A DNA stretch of 64,000 bases. Origin: Kumtagia sp044326205 (lineage in GTDB: Bacteria > Pseudomonadota > Alphaproteobacteria > Rhizobiales > Rhizobiaceae). The notes beneath the pieces were generated by a model. The model was not told where the DNA came from, did no database searches, and saw nothing but the letters and a program-made list of their open reading frames with translations. The stretch covers positions 1 through 64,000 of the forward strand of contig NZ_JBIRCY010000028.1 in assembly GCF_044326205.1 (NCBI RefSeq), read 5' to 3'. The position numbers were made by a program, and so were the translations under genes. Below, one piece after another: positions 7,622 through 16,957 of this stretch; within the stretch, counting starts at the first letter, position 1; the number at the start of each line of letters is the position of its first letter.

Positions 7622-8275
7622 ATGACGACGAGCCAGGCCGACGTGGCGCCGGATTTTTTCGCAAAACCGTGGGTCTTCATCCGCAGCGTGCCGTCGATGA
7701 CCCTGCTGCCGCCGGAAGGGCCGGCCGAGATCGCCTTCGCCGGCCGCTCCAATGTCGGAAAATCGTCGCTGATCAACGCGCTCACCGGCAAGAAGGGGCT
7801 GGCGCGGACCTCCAACACGCCGGGCCGCACGCAGGAGCTCAACTATTTCGTGCCGGACGGTTTTTCAGGCGAGGGGGCCGACCTGCCGCCGCTGGCGCTG
7901 GTCGACATGCCCGGCTACGGCTACGCCAAGGCGCCGAAGACCGAGGTCGACCGCTGGACAAAACTGGTGCTCGACTATCTCAGAGGCCGCGTCACGCTGA
8001 AGCGCGTCTACCTGCTGATCGACGCGCGCCACGGCATCAAGGCGAATGACGAGGAGGTGATGACCCTGCTCGACAAGGCGGCCGTGTCTTACCAGATCGT
8101 CTTGACCAAGATCGACAAGATCAAGGCCGCCGGCGTTCCGCGCCTGCTGGAGGAAACGGCGGAGAAGACGAAGAAACGTCCGGCCGCCTTTCCGGAGATC
8201 ATCGCGACGTCGTCGGAGGAAGGCGAGGGGATCGAAGAGTTGCGGGCCGCTATCTCGCTGGCCGTGACGCAGTAG
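7622..8275 (+). CDS. engB: Ribosome biogenesis GTP-binding protein EngB/YihA
   Basis: A 217-residue TrmE-Era-EngA-EngB GTPase used in large-subunit assembly and normally essential. It has G1 GRSNVGKSS, G3 DMPGYGYAK, and G4 TKIDK. The start is ATG 7622 or the in-frame GTG 7616. In related genomes engB usually follows yidC directly; here four genes separate them, and no argB follows. Confidence 0.95.
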   Translation: MTTSQADVAPDFFAKPWVFIRSVPSMTLLPPEGPAEIAFAGRSNVGKSSLINALTGKKGLARTSNTPGRTQELNYFVPDGFSGEGADLPPLALVDMPGYGYAKAPKTEVDRWTKLVLDYLRGRVTLKRVYLLIDARHGIKANDEEVMTLLDKAAVSYQIVLTKIDKIKAAGVPRLLEETAEKTKKRPAAFPEIIATSSEEGEGIEELRAAISLAVTQ

Positions 8276-8281
8276 AGCGCC

Positions 8282-8312
8282 GGGGACAATTCCACTTTCT
8301 GGATACTACTGG
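8282..8312. repeat. Degenerate REP-like word
   Basis: GGGGACAATTCCAC (8282-8295) resembles the GGGGACAGTTTAC repeats near the RAYT gene, and is followed by a short direct repeat, GGATACTACTGGATAC. It lies in the 228-base gap between engB and the 84-aa gene, which otherwise shows nothing recognisable. Confidence 0.35.
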
Positions 8313-8503
8313 ATACAACAAGGCGCTATCCCCTTGAAGCAAGCAGGCGCGGCTTCACGGAAAATCGACCTACACGTCTTTGTACATAGCCAGCCGCCCC
8401 GCATGGGCGTACGGTCATCAAGTCGTCCGCACCCAGTCGAGGCACGCGGACGCTTGAAAGAGTCCATCACGCTTTCGCCCCGCAATGAGGGAGGAAAAGC
8501 GTC

Positions 8504-8758
8504 ATGGCTTTCTCTGGATATATTGGCATGCTTACCCCGACCGACCTTCAGATGGTTCAGCGGGTTTTCGACCAGTTGTGCAAGGAGAGACGCCTGGCGC
8601 AAAGGGACAGGGAGCAGCGGGAAGATTTGGCTGCGGAGTTGATCCGCACCTTCCGTCAAGGCGCGACAAACGAGGTCGACCTTTGGCAGCGAATTTCCAA
8701 GTTGCGGCGAGCGCAAACAGGTGTGACGCAAGCCGCCGGCACCGCTGGCGGCTGTTAG
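8504..8758 (+). CDS. Small hypothetical protein, 84 aa
   Basis: Starts MAFSGYIGMLTPTDLQMVQRVF with a good GAGGAAA site upstream. It is charged and helical (KERRLAQRDREQREDLAAELIR), with no membrane segment. I do not recognise a characterised family, though the strong start context and amphipathic helices suggest a real gene. It stands alone between engB and the convergent TetR gene. Confidence 0.7.
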   Translation: MAFSGYIGMLTPTDLQMVQRVFDQLCKERRLAQRDREQREDLAAELIRTFRQGATNEVDLWQRISKLRRAQTGVTQAAGTAGGC

Positions 8759-8818
8759 CTTGAAGCCCAGCAAGACGATCCGACTTCTGGCACCATGGCA
8801 ACGGTCCCGTAGAGCCGC

Positions 8819-9511
8819 TTATCGATTGGTTTTCTCCGGCCCGTACGCCTTCAAAAACACATCCACCCCGGCCGTCACCACCTCACCGATCTCCTCCTCG
8901 CTCGGCGTCGTGCTGCGGTAGCCGAACAGGCACTGGCGGAAGATGCGGGACATGCTGAGGTCGCCGAGCTGGTAGGCGGCAAGGTCGATGTCGGGGATAT
9001 CAAGCAGGCCCTTTTCCACTGCCCGCGTCAGAAATACGGCCAGCTTGTCGTGGCCGCGCTTCGGGCCGCGTTCGTAGAATCGCACGCCGATCTCGGGCAT
9101 GCGCTCGCAGATGCTGATCACGGTGCGCTGTGCTTTCAGCACCGTCGGCGAGGTGATCTTCCGGGCCAGCGCGATGCCGTAGCGGATCAGCGTCTCGCGC
9201 ACGTCGCCATCGCCCTCCAACGCGTCGTAGAGATTGGCGAAGATGGTCTGGCGCTCGTCCTCGATCAGCGCCTCGAACAGTTCTTCCTTGTTGGCGAAAT
9301 AGACATAGATGGTGCCCTTCGAGACGCCGGCCTCGCGGGTGATGTCGTTCATCGAGGCGGCGTCAAAACCCATGTTTATGAAGATGCGGCGCGCGCCGTC
9401 GATGATCTGCTTGCGTTTGGCGGGATCCTGGCCCGCCGCCCGACGGCCTGGGCGCAGGCTTTCCAGCGTGTCGTCATGCGCCGCTGGAGCCACCATGGTG
9501 TCAGGAGACAT
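8819..9511 (-). CDS. TetR/AcrR-family regulator of the efflux operon
   Basis: A 230-residue repressor. Its helix-turn-helix is MNDITREAGVSKGTIYVYFA followed by NKEELF (about residues 54-80), with a C-terminal ligand domain of the AefR/TetR_C type. ATG 9511 has AGGA 5 bases upstream. It is divergent from the EmrA/EmrB genes, and two similar inverted repeats lie in the gap. I infer that it represses the pump and its own gene. Confidence 0.93.
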   Translation of the reverse strand: MSPDTMVAPAAHDDTLESLRPGRRAAGQDPAKRKQIIDGARRIFINMGFDAASMNDITREAGVSKGTIYVYFANKEELFEALIEDERQTIFANLYDALEGDGDVRETLIRYGIALARKITSPTVLKAQRTVISICERMPEIGVRFYERGPKRGHDKLAVFLTRAVEKGLLDIPDIDLAAYQLGDLSMSRIFRQCLFGYRSTTPSEEEIGEVVTAGVDVFLKAYGPEKTNR

Positions 9512-9529
9512 CGTTTCCTCGAAAATTAT

Positions 9530-9547
9530 TCGAACCAGGCGGTTCGA
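9530..9547. promoter_or_regulatory. TetR operator site 1
   Basis: TCGAACC-AGGC-GGTTCGA, a perfect 7-bp inverted repeat 19 bases upstream of the regulator's start codon. It shares the pattern CGAACC-N3-CGGTTCR with site 2. Confidence 0.6.
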
Positions 9548-9589
9548 TTGCCTCTTGATATGCCTCTTTTAACGCGCTAAGTCAAGATC

Positions 9590-9603
9590 GAACCGAACGG
9601 TTC
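9590..9603. promoter_or_regulatory. TetR operator site 2
   Basis: GAACCG-AA-CGGTTC, a perfect inverted repeat 19 bases before the EmrA-type start codon. It is close to site 1 in sequence and suggests repression of the pump operon. Confidence 0.6.
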
Positions 9604-9621
9604 AGTTTAATCTCAAGGCCG

Positions 9622-10851
9622 ATGTCCATGTCCGTCCGTACAGCCACAGCCCCGGTATCCGAAGCGCTCGCCGATGCCTCCGTGCATCCGTTCCCGGCCA
9701 TGAAGAACGTGCCGGATGCGGAACGCCCGCTTCCCGAGATTGCGCCGCCGCCTGCGGCTCCGGCCGAGGCCGCTCCGCCCGCCCGCAAGAAGGGGTCGGC
9801 GAAGTCGTTCCTGCTGCCGATTATCGCGGTTGCCTTGCTGGGCGGAGCGGGCTGGTACGGCCATCAATACTGGACCGAAGGCCGCTTCATGATATCGACC
9901 GATGATGCCTATGTGCAGGCCGACATGGCCTTCGTCGCTCCGAAGATCACCGGTTATGTCGCGCAACTCAATGCGGACGAGAACCAGCACGTCAAGGCCG
10001 GCGACCCGCTGGTGACCATTGATGACGGCGACTATCGCATCGCGCTGGAGCAGGCAGAGGCGCAGATCGCCGTGCAGACCAGGACGCTGGACCGCATCAA
10101 GGCGCAGACGGAAGCCGCGCGCGCAGCCCTTGGACAGGCCGAAGCACAGAAGACTTCGGCCGTGGCCGCCGCCGGCAATGCCAAGAGAACCTCCGATCGC
10201 GCCAACAAGCTGCTGAAGACCCAGGTCGCCACCCAGGCGCAGGTCGACGATGCCCAGACGGCGGTCGACCAGGCCAATGCCGGGCTGGTGGGCGCGGATG
10301 CGCAGATCGCCAGCGCCAAGGCCAATATCGATGTGCTCGACGCGCAGTATCAGGAGGCGCAGGCATCGATGCGCAACCTGGAACTCGCCCGCGACAAGGC
10401 GGCGCGCGACCTGTCCTTCACCGTGCTGCGCGCGCCCTATGACGGCGTGGTGGGAAATCGCGCCGTCGAGGTCGGCGACCTCGTGTCGCCCGGCCAGAAG
10501 CTCGCCGTCGTCGTGCCGCTGAACAAGCTCTACATCGTTGCCAACTTCAAGGAGACGCAGCTTGCCCAACTGGTGCCCGGTGAGAAGGTGAAATTTTCGG
10601 TCGACGCCGTCGACGACGGCGAATTCGAGGGCACGGTATCGTCGCTGGCGCCGGCTTCCGGCGCGGTGTTCTCGCTGTTGCCGCCGGAAAATGCCACCGG
10701 CAACTTCACCAAGGTGGTGCAGCGCGTGCCGGTACGTATCGACGTGTCGGAGGAAGCGCTGGAATCCGGCAAGCTGCGCGCCGGCCTGTCGGTGATCGTC
10801 GACGTCGACAACCGCACCGCGCCGCCGGCGACGACGGCCAGCATCAACTGA
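9622..10851 (+). CDS. HlyD/EmrA-family membrane fusion protein
   Basis: A 409-residue periplasmic adaptor of a drug efflux pump. It has a cytoplasmic Pro/Ala-rich N-terminus, a single membrane helix (about residues 62-80), the first lipoyl half-motif (DAYVQADMAFVAPKITGYV), a long coiled-coil hairpin (about 130-265) and the second lipoyl half (LRAPYDGVVGNRAVEVGDLV). It is 22 bases upstream of the EmrB-type transporter. Confidence 0.93.
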   Translation: MSMSVRTATAPVSEALADASVHPFPAMKNVPDAERPLPEIAPPPAAPAEAAPPARKKGSAKSFLLPIIAVALLGGAGWYGHQYWTEGRFMISTDDAYVQADMAFVAPKITGYVAQLNADENQHVKAGDPLVTIDDGDYRIALEQAEAQIAVQTRTLDRIKAQTEAARAALGQAEAQKTSAVAAAGNAKRTSDRANKLLKTQVATQAQVDDAQTAVDQANAGLVGADAQIASAKANIDVLDAQYQEAQASMRNLELARDKAARDLSFTVLRAPYDGVVGNRAVEVGDLVSPGQKLAVVVPLNKLYIVANFKETQLAQLVPGEKVKFSVDAVDDGEFEGTVSSLAPASGAVFSLLPPENATGNFTKVVQRVPVRIDVSEEALESGKLRAGLSVIVDVDNRTAPPATTASIN

Positions 10852-10873
10852 AGAGCCTCCTGGAGGCACGATC

Positions 10874-12460
10874 ATGGCCACCGCCACCGTTACAATGGGC
10901 GCCGCGCCGGCGGCGTCGCGCGACGCGATGCCCACGCGGCGCGTCATCGCTTTCCTGGCGATGGTGTTCGGCATGTTCATGGCGATCCTCGACATCCAGA
11001 TCGTCTCGGCCTCGCTGGCCGAGATCCAGGCCGGCCTCAGCGCCAGCTCTGACGAGATCTCATGGGTGCAGACTTCGTACCTGATCGCCGAGGTCATCAT
11101 GATCCCGCTGTCGGGTTTTCTGGCGCGCCTTGTCTCCACCCGCGTGCTGTTCGCCGCCTCGGCCGCCGGTTTCACGGCGGCGAGCGCGCTTGCCGCGACC
11201 GCCACCAACATCGACCAGATGATCGTCTACCGCGCCATCCAGGGTTTCATCGGCGGCGGCATGATCCCCAGCGTCTTCGCGGCCGCCTTCACCATCTTCC
11301 CGCCGTCGCGCCGCGCCATCGTGTCGCCGATGATCGGCCTTGTCGCCACGCTGGCGCCGACCATCGGCCCGACCGTCGGCGGCTATCTCACCAACGCCAT
11401 GTCGTGGCACTGGCTGTTCCTGATCAACGTCGTGCCGGGCATCATGGTCGCCACCGCGACGTGGTTCCTCATCGATTTCGACAAGCCGGAGCCCGGGCTG
11501 CTGAAGAAGTTCGACTGGTGGGGTCTTGTCGGCATGGCCGCGTTCCTCGGCTCGCTCGAATTCGTGCTGGAGGAAGGTCCGACCAACGACTGGATGCAGG
11601 ACGAGGCCGTCTTCATCTTCTCGATTGTGCTGGTGGTCGGCGCCATCATGTTCTTCTACCGGGCCTTCACCCAGGAAGAGCCGATCGTCGATCTAAAAGC
11701 CTTCACCAACGTGAATTTCGCCTTCGGCTCGCTGTTTTCCTTCGTGCTGGGCATCGGCCTCTACGGCCTGACCTATCTCTACCCGGTCTATCTCGGCCGC
11801 ATCCGCGGCTATGATTCGCTGATGATCGGCGAAGCGCTGTTCGTCAGCGGCCTGGCCATGTTCCTGACCGCGCCGGTCGCCGGCTTCCTGTCCAGCAAGA
11901 TGGATCCGCGCAAGATGATGATGATCGGCTTCCTCGGCTTCGCCGCGGGCACCTGGCGGATGACATATCTAACCGCCGACTGGGATTTCTACGAACTGCT
12001 CGTCCCGCAGATCCTGCGCGGCGTGTCGCTGATGCTGTGCATGGTGCCGATCAACAACGTGGCGCTGGGCACGCTGCCGCCCAACCGGCTGAAGAACGCG
12101 TCGGGCCTGTTCAACCTGATGCGCAACCTTGGCGGCGCGGTGGGGCTGGCTGTCATCAACCAGGTGCTGATCGACCGCAACGCCTTCCACTACGAGCGGC
12201 TGGCCGAGCACGTCACCTGGAGCAATCCGGAGGCGCTGCAAAAGCTGAACAATATGACCCAGAATTTCCAGTCGCACGGTTTCGACGGAGCGACGGCCGC
12301 ACTGTCGAAGATGAGCGGCATGGTCAGCCAGCAGGCGTCGGTGCTGTCCTTCATGGACGTTTTCTACATGCTGACCATCCTGTTCGCATCATTGGCTTTT
12401 TTCGCCCTGATGATGCGTAAGCCGGCGCCTGCCCATGGTGGCGGCGGAGGCGGGCATTGA
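10874..12460 (+). CDS. DHA2-family MFS drug exporter (EmrB/QacA type)
   Basis: A 528-residue, about 14-helix proton antiporter. The first helix carries LDIQIVSASLAEIQAGL, the DHA2 motif D1 region, followed by SWVQTSYLIAEVIMIPLSG and motif-C-like GLVATLAPTIGPTVGGYL. The C-terminus is Gly/His-rich. Together with the upstream fusion protein and an outer-membrane channel encoded elsewhere it would form an EmrAB-TolC-type pump. Preceded by GGAGG. Confidence 0.95.
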   Translation: MATATVTMGAAPAASRDAMPTRRVIAFLAMVFGMFMAILDIQIVSASLAEIQAGLSASSDEISWVQTSYLIAEVIMIPLSGFLARLVSTRVLFAASAAGFTAASALAATATNIDQMIVYRAIQGFIGGGMIPSVFAAAFTIFPPSRRAIVSPMIGLVATLAPTIGPTVGGYLTNAMSWHWLFLINVVPGIMVATATWFLIDFDKPEPGLLKKFDWWGLVGMAAFLGSLEFVLEEGPTNDWMQDEAVFIFSIVLVVGAIMFFYRAFTQEEPIVDLKAFTNVNFAFGSLFSFVLGIGLYGLTYLYPVYLGRIRGYDSLMIGEALFVSGLAMFLTAPVAGFLSSKMDPRKMMMIGFLGFAAGTWRMTYLTADWDFYELLVPQILRGVSLMLCMVPINNVALGTLPPNRLKNASGLFNLMRNLGGAVGLAVINQVLIDRNAFHYERLAEHVTWSNPEALQKLNNMTQNFQSHGFDGATAALSKMSGMVSQQASVLSFMDVFYMLTILFASLAFFALMMRKPAPAHGGGGGGH

Positions 12461-12465
12461 GGCAG

Positions 12466-12813
12466 TCAGGCGGGCAGCCCGGCGGCCTCCTCGCCGACCG
12501 CCTTCGCCAGTGCGAAATAGCCCGGTTCGACGCCATCGACGAGTTGGCGGATTTTAGCGGCATGCTCGGCGAAGCGGTCGGTGGCGTGGACGCGCTGGTG
12601 GTCGGCGATCGAATCGAAAGTGGTGACCATGATCGCCCTGTTGCCGTCGAGTTGGCGGTGCAGGCGGCTGCCGCGCCAGCCCGGAACTTTTCCACGCGAA
12701 TCCTCCAGATAGGCCCGCTGGAGGGCGACGAATTCCTCCAGCCGCCCCGGCTTCACCGTGAAGATGTTGATGAAAACAACGGGTTCTTTTTCCATATCGA
12801 CGACGCGGTCCAT
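12466..12813 (-). CDS. Antibiotic biosynthesis monooxygenase (ABM) domain protein
   Basis: A 115-residue ferredoxin-fold dimeric alpha-beta barrel protein. The ABM pattern is visible (PVVFINIFTVKPGRLEEFVA at the start, then WRGSRLHRQLDGNRAIMVTTF). ATG 12813 has AAAGGA 6 bases upstream; a more distal ATG (12861) would lie inside the palindromic promoter. Family members are quinol or heme-like monooxygenases or simple stress proteins. It converges with the pump gene. A SoxR-like box lies just upstream, suggesting induction by redox-cycling compounds. Confidence 0.85.
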   Translation of the reverse strand: MDRVVDMEKEPVVFINIFTVKPGRLEEFVALQRAYLEDSRGKVPGWRGSRLHRQLDGNRAIMVTTFDSIADHQRVHATDRFAEHAAKIRQLVDGVEPGYFALAKAVGEEAAGLPA

Positions 12814-12853
12814 GGCGGTTTCCTTTCGGGTTTGTCCAGGGAGGAACGCGTAC

Positions 12854-12875
12854 GACCTCAACTATAGTTGAGGTC
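12854..12875 (-). promoter_or_regulatory. SoxR-box-like operator in the ABM promoter
   Basis: A perfect 22-bp palindrome whose core is CCTCAACTATAGTTGAGG. It has the same outer CCTCAA/TTGAGG as the enterobacterial soxS operator. On the minus strand TTGACC (12877-12872) and a -10-like TACGCG lie 19 bases apart with the palindrome between them, the long spacing typical of MerR/SoxR-activated promoters. No soxR gene is in the window. Confidence 0.75.
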
Positions 12876-13072
12876 AAGAGACCAGCGAGCGCGCATTTCA
12901 CAATTGATGTCGGCGCCAGCGGTCGGATAGCCAGGCTCAGGACAAATCGATCAGAACCAGAAGACGGCGTTTGCCGCCATACGGATCGCCGACTTGAATC
13001 TGATTTGCAGCCTTGGAAATCCCTCAGGTTCAAGACAAGATCATCCCGCTCAAGCTTTTGGGGGAGACTCTG

Positions 13073-13546
13073 ATGGAAGATCACGAGCCGTTTTTGCGCG
13101 AGGCGATTGCGCTCTCGAAATCGGCGATGGAAAACGGCGACGAACCGTTTGGCTCGGTGCTGGTGAAGGACGGCGAAGTCATCCTGCGCGCCGAAAACAG
13201 CGTCTTCACCGGCCACGATATGACGAACCACGCCGAGATGAACCTGGTCAAACTGGCGGCGCGGCACTACGACACGGCTTTTCTCGCCGACTGCACGCTC
13301 TACACCAGCACGGAGCCGTGCGCGATGTGCGCAGGGGCGATTTACTGGTCGGGCATCGGGCGTATGGTGTTTGCGTGCTCCGAAACGCGGCTTGGCGAGA
13401 TTGCAGGGATCGGGTTGAACGTGCCGAGCCGCGCGGTGTTGCAGACCGGCGCGCGCACCGTCGAGGTGGTTGGCCCGACCAACCTCGAAGACGAAGCCGC
13501 GGAAGTCCATCAGCAATTCTGGCCGAAGCATCTGGGCAAGGTTTAG
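13073..13546 (+). CDS. CMP/dCMP-type nucleoside deaminase
   Basis: A 157-residue zinc deaminase of the TadA/guanine deaminase group. Zinc and proton-shuttle motifs are intact: HAEMNLV and TSTEPCAMCAGAIYWS. ATG 13073 (MEDHEPFLREAIALS) has GGGGGAG 6 bases upstream and fits family starts, so I prefer it over ATG 13013. The PFGSVLVKDGEV segment resembles guanine/adenosine deaminases of this fold. The substrate cannot be set from sequence alone. Confidence 0.88.
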   Translation: MEDHEPFLREAIALSKSAMENGDEPFGSVLVKDGEVILRAENSVFTGHDMTNHAEMNLVKLAARHYDTAFLADCTLYTSTEPCAMCAGAIYWSGIGRMVFACSETRLGEIAGIGLNVPSRAVLQTGARTVEVVGPTNLEDEAAEVHQQFWPKHLGKV

Positions 13547-13667
13547 AGCCTGGTCATCGGCATAAGGCGACGTGTCGCGGGAACCTCTGTGCGGTCTTGC
13601 GGGTTCAGTCGGTCGAGGGAGCCTTTGGCGCGCCCATCACCCAGACTGAAAGCGAACCCGCCGACCG

Positions 13668-14762
13668 ATGCGAATTGCCCAGATTGCACCCCTTTTCGAA
13701 CCCGTGCCGCCGCCGCTTTATGGCGGGACCGAGCGGATCGTCTCCAACCTGACCGAGGAACTGGTGGCGCGCGGCCATGAGGTCACGCTGTTTGCCAGCG
13801 GCGAGTCGAGAACCACAGCCAGGCTCGTGCCCGGCCGGGAGCGGTCGCTGCGGCTCGACCCGGCGCCGCTGAAATCGGAGATCGCGGCGCATCTTTCGAT
13901 GCTGGACGAGGTGCGCCAGCGGGCAGATGATTTCGACATATTGCATTTCCATTTGAGCCATTTTCAGCATTTCCCGTTCTTCGAGCATATCAGGGAAAAG
14001 ACGGTGACGACGCCGCATGGCAGGCTGGATTATGTCGACCTAGTAGGGGCGTACCGGCGCTGGCCGGACTTTCCGATGATCTCGATCTCGTTGCGCCAAC
14101 GAAAGCCGTTGCCGAAAGCCAACTGGGTGGGGAACGTCTATCACGGCCTGCCGCTCGACCATTATCACGTTCCCCCCGAGCCTGACCGGAGCGGACAGCC
14201 GTATCTCGCTTTCCTCGGCCGGCTGTCGCGCGACAAGCGGCCGGACCGTGCCGTCGAGATCGCAAGGCGTAGCGGCATGCAATTGCGAATTGCCGCCAAG
14301 ATCGGAGACGGCGACCGCACCTATTTCCACGAAAACATCGAACCGCTGATCGATGGCAAGCAGGTGGTCTACCTCGGCGAGGTCGGCGAGGAGGCCAAGG
14401 CAAAATTCCTGCATGAGGCAGCCGGCCTGCTGTTTCCGATCGACTGGCCGGAACCGTTCGGGCTGGTGGTGATCGAGGCGATGGCCTTCGGCACGCCGGT
14501 CATCGCTTGGAACGAGGGGGCAATGCCGGAGATCGTCGACGAGGGCGTCACCGGGTTTGTTGTCGAATCCATCGACGAGGCGGTCGAGAGGGTAGGGCGG
14601 CTCGGCGGGCTGGACCGGGCGAGGATCAGGCGGACGCTGGAGCAGCGCTTCTCGGTTCCGCGCATGGTGGACGATTATGAGGCGATCTACGCGGCCCAGG
14701 TCGCGCGATTGGACGGCGGCCTTCGTGCGCCGCTGCGGGCAATCTCCGGAGGGCCGGCATGA
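13668..14762 (+). CDS. Glycosyltransferase family 4
   Basis: A 364-residue GT-B enzyme. The N-terminus (MRIAQIAPLFEPVPPPLYGG, then TERIVSNLTEELVARGHEV) and the C-terminal donor site (EPFGLVVIEAMAFGTPVIAW, with the EX7E pair, then EGAMPEIV) are typical of GT4. It overlaps the downstream glucosidase gene by 4 bases (ATGA). Neighbouring trehalose genes suggest a role in glucan or compatible-solute metabolism. Confidence 0.9.
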   Translation: MRIAQIAPLFEPVPPPLYGGTERIVSNLTEELVARGHEVTLFASGESRTTARLVPGRERSLRLDPAPLKSEIAAHLSMLDEVRQRADDFDILHFHLSHFQHFPFFEHIREKTVTTPHGRLDYVDLVGAYRRWPDFPMISISLRQRKPLPKANWVGNVYHGLPLDHYHVPPEPDRSGQPYLAFLGRLSRDKRPDRAVEIARRSGMQLRIAAKIGDGDRTYFHENIEPLIDGKQVVYLGEVGEEAKAKFLHEAAGLLFPIDWPEPFGLVVIEAMAFGTPVIAWNEGAMPEIVDEGVTGFVVESIDEAVERVGRLGGLDRARIRRTLEQRFSVPRMVDDYEAIYAAQVARLDGGLRAPLRAISGGPA

Positions 14763-16957
14763 ACGAGCTTGCTCAAAACATTCCGCCCGCCGGGCTATCG
14801 TTGGATGAGCAGCGTCTCGACCCGGCGGTGGCGCTGTCGTCGATCGACGAATCCGCGCCGCGCGAGCCGCATCGCCAGTTCGCGCTGAAGCATGAGGACT
14901 GCTTCATCGTCTCCGACGCCTATGGCGACATACGCGGTTCCGGTGACGGGCTGTTCCGCGACGACACCCGCGTGCTGTCGCATTTCCGGCTGCTGATCGG
15001 CGGCCGCACGCCGTCACTGCTCGGCGCCTCGCTGTCGCAGGACAACATTCTGTTCACCGCCAATCTGACCAACCTGCCGCTGAAGCTGCCGGACGGCCCG
15101 GACCTGCGCCAGGGCGTGCTGCATATCGAGCGCACGCGCTTCCTCTGGCAGGAGCGCATGTATGAGCGGCTGACGCTTTCCAACTATTCCGGAAGGCCGC
15201 TGCGCATCCCGCTGCGCCTCGAATTCGACGTCGATTTCCGCGACATGTTCGAGGTGCGCGGCTCGACCCGCAGCCGCCGCGGCCGGTCCTACGACGCCGA
15301 GACCGTGCCGGACGCCATCACCTTCCGCTATGACGGGCTGGACGAGGTGGTCCGCCATTCGGTCGTGGCGTTTTCGAGGAGCCCGGACGATCTTTCCCGC
15401 GCCCACACCGAATTCAGCGTTCCTGTGGCGCATCGGGCGCGGGAGGTTCTCTACATCGAGGTCGGCAAGGAGCACGCGGTTCCCGACCGCGAACGGTTCC
15501 GCGCCGCCGCCGCCCGCGCCCGCTGGGCCATGCGCACCAAACGCCGGCTGGGCGCCACGGTGCACAGTTCCGGCCGCGTCTTCAACGACTGGCTGACACG
15601 CACCCGCGCCGACATCTCGCTGCTGACCACCGATCTCGCCACCGGACCTTACCCCTATGCCGGCATCCCCTGGTTCTCGACGGCCTTCGGCCGCGACGGC
15701 GTCATCTCGGCCTTGCAGATGCTGTGGCTCAATCCCGGCCTGGCGCGTGGCGTGCTCGCTTTCCTCGCCATCCACCAGGCGACGGAAACCGCGCCCTTCA
15801 GCGATTCCGAGCCCGGAAAGATCATGCACGAGACGCGCAAGGGCGAGATGGCGGTGATGCGCGAGCTGCCTTTCGCCCGTTATTATGGCGGCGTCGACAC
15901 CACGCCGCTCTATATCTATCTCGCTGCTTCCTATGCCGAGCGCACCGGCGATCTCGCCTTCGTCGACCGCATGTGGGCCTCGCTGTGCGCAGCCGCCGGC
16001 TGGATCGAGGAAGCCTGCGCGCGCAATGCCGATGGTTTCCTTACCTACAAGCGGGCGGCCGATTCCGGCCTCTCCAACCAGGGCTGGAAGGACAGCGCCG
16101 ACGCCATCTTCCATGCCGACGGCCGTATCCCGCCCGGCCCGATCGCGCTGGTCGAGGTGCAAGGTTACGTCTTCGCCGCCTTCCAGGGGCTGGCGGGGCT
16201 GGCGACCCTACGCGGCGAGGAGGAGCGCGCCGCCCATTGGCAGGGGCTGGCGGAAAAGATGCGCGACGCGGTCGAGGACCGGTTCTGGATGGAGGAGCAG
16301 GGGCATTATGCGCTGGCGATCGACGGCGACGGGCTGCCTTGCCAAGTGAAGGCCTCGAATGCCGGCCATCTTCTCTATGTCGGCCTGCCCTCGCGTGAGC
16401 GCGCGGCGCGGCTTTCCGAGCAATTGCTGGCCGGCTCGCTGTATACGGGATGGGGCATACGCACGCTGGCCGAGACCGAACTGCCCTTCAACCCGATGTC
16501 CTACCACAACGGTTCGATCTGGCCGCATGACACGGCGATCTGCGCCGCGGGTCTCGCTCGCTATGGCGACCGCGACAACGTCGTGAAACTGATGAGCGGC
16601 ACCTTCGAAGCGGCCGTGCATTTCAGCATGCGGCTTCCGGAACTGTTCTGCGGTTTTACGCGCTCGCCCGGCGAGGCGCCGGTCGCCTATCCCGTCGCCT
16701 GCCTGCCGCAGGCGTGGTCGGCGGGCTCGGCCTTCATGCTGCTGCAGGCGTGCCTTGGACTCAAGGTCGACGGCTGGAAAGGCGAGATCGAGGTGACCAA
16801 TCCGCGCCTGCCGATCGGCATCGACAATCTCGAGATCCGCCATATCCGCGTTGGCGACGCTAGTGTCGACGTTGTCTTCGAGCGCGTCCGCGACCGGGTC
16901 GTGTGTTATCTCGACCGCCGCCATGAGGGCATGGCGCCGCTCATCGTCAGGAGTTGA
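14759..16957 (+). CDS. Amylo-alpha-1,6-glucosidase / glycogen debranching-type protein
   Basis: A 732-residue cytosolic protein. An N-terminal beta-rich GDE_N-type domain (about residues 35-240; DAYGDIRGSGDGLFRDDTRV) is followed by an (alpha/alpha)6 barrel (about 270-720) with STAFGRDGVISALQ and GLSNQGWKDSADAIF, which carry the acidic residues conserved in this glycosidase clan. It is coupled to the upstream GT4 gene. Proteins like this often sit beside trehalose or glucosylglycerate-type genes; the substrate is unproven. Confidence 0.88.
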   Translation: MNELAQNIPPAGLSLDEQRLDPAVALSSIDESAPREPHRQFALKHEDCFIVSDAYGDIRGSGDGLFRDDTRVLSHFRLLIGGRTPSLLGASLSQDNILFTANLTNLPLKLPDGPDLRQGVLHIERTRFLWQERMYERLTLSNYSGRPLRIPLRLEFDVDFRDMFEVRGSTRSRRGRSYDAETVPDAITFRYDGLDEVVRHSVVAFSRSPDDLSRAHTEFSVPVAHRAREVLYIEVGKEHAVPDRERFRAAAARARWAMRTKRRLGATVHSSGRVFNDWLTRTRADISLLTTDLATGPYPYAGIPWFSTAFGRDGVISALQMLWLNPGLARGVLAFLAIHQATETAPFSDSEPGKIMHETRKGEMAVMRELPFARYYGGVDTTPLYIYLAASYAERTGDLAFVDRMWASLCAAAGWIEEACARNADGFLTYKRAADSGLSNQGWKDSADAIFHADGRIPPGPIALVEVQGYVFAAFQGLAGLATLRGEEERAAHWQGLAEKMRDAVEDRFWMEEQGHYALAIDGDGLPCQVKASNAGHLLYVGLPSRERAARLSEQLLAGSLYTGWGIRTLAETELPFNPMSYHNGSIWPHDTAICAAGLARYGDRDNVVKLMSGTFEAAVHFSMRLPELFCGFTRSPGEAPVAYPVACLPQAWSAGSAFMLLQACLGLKVDGWKGEIEVTNPRLPIGIDNLEIRHIRVGDASVDVVFERVRDRVVCYLDRRHEGMAPLIVRS

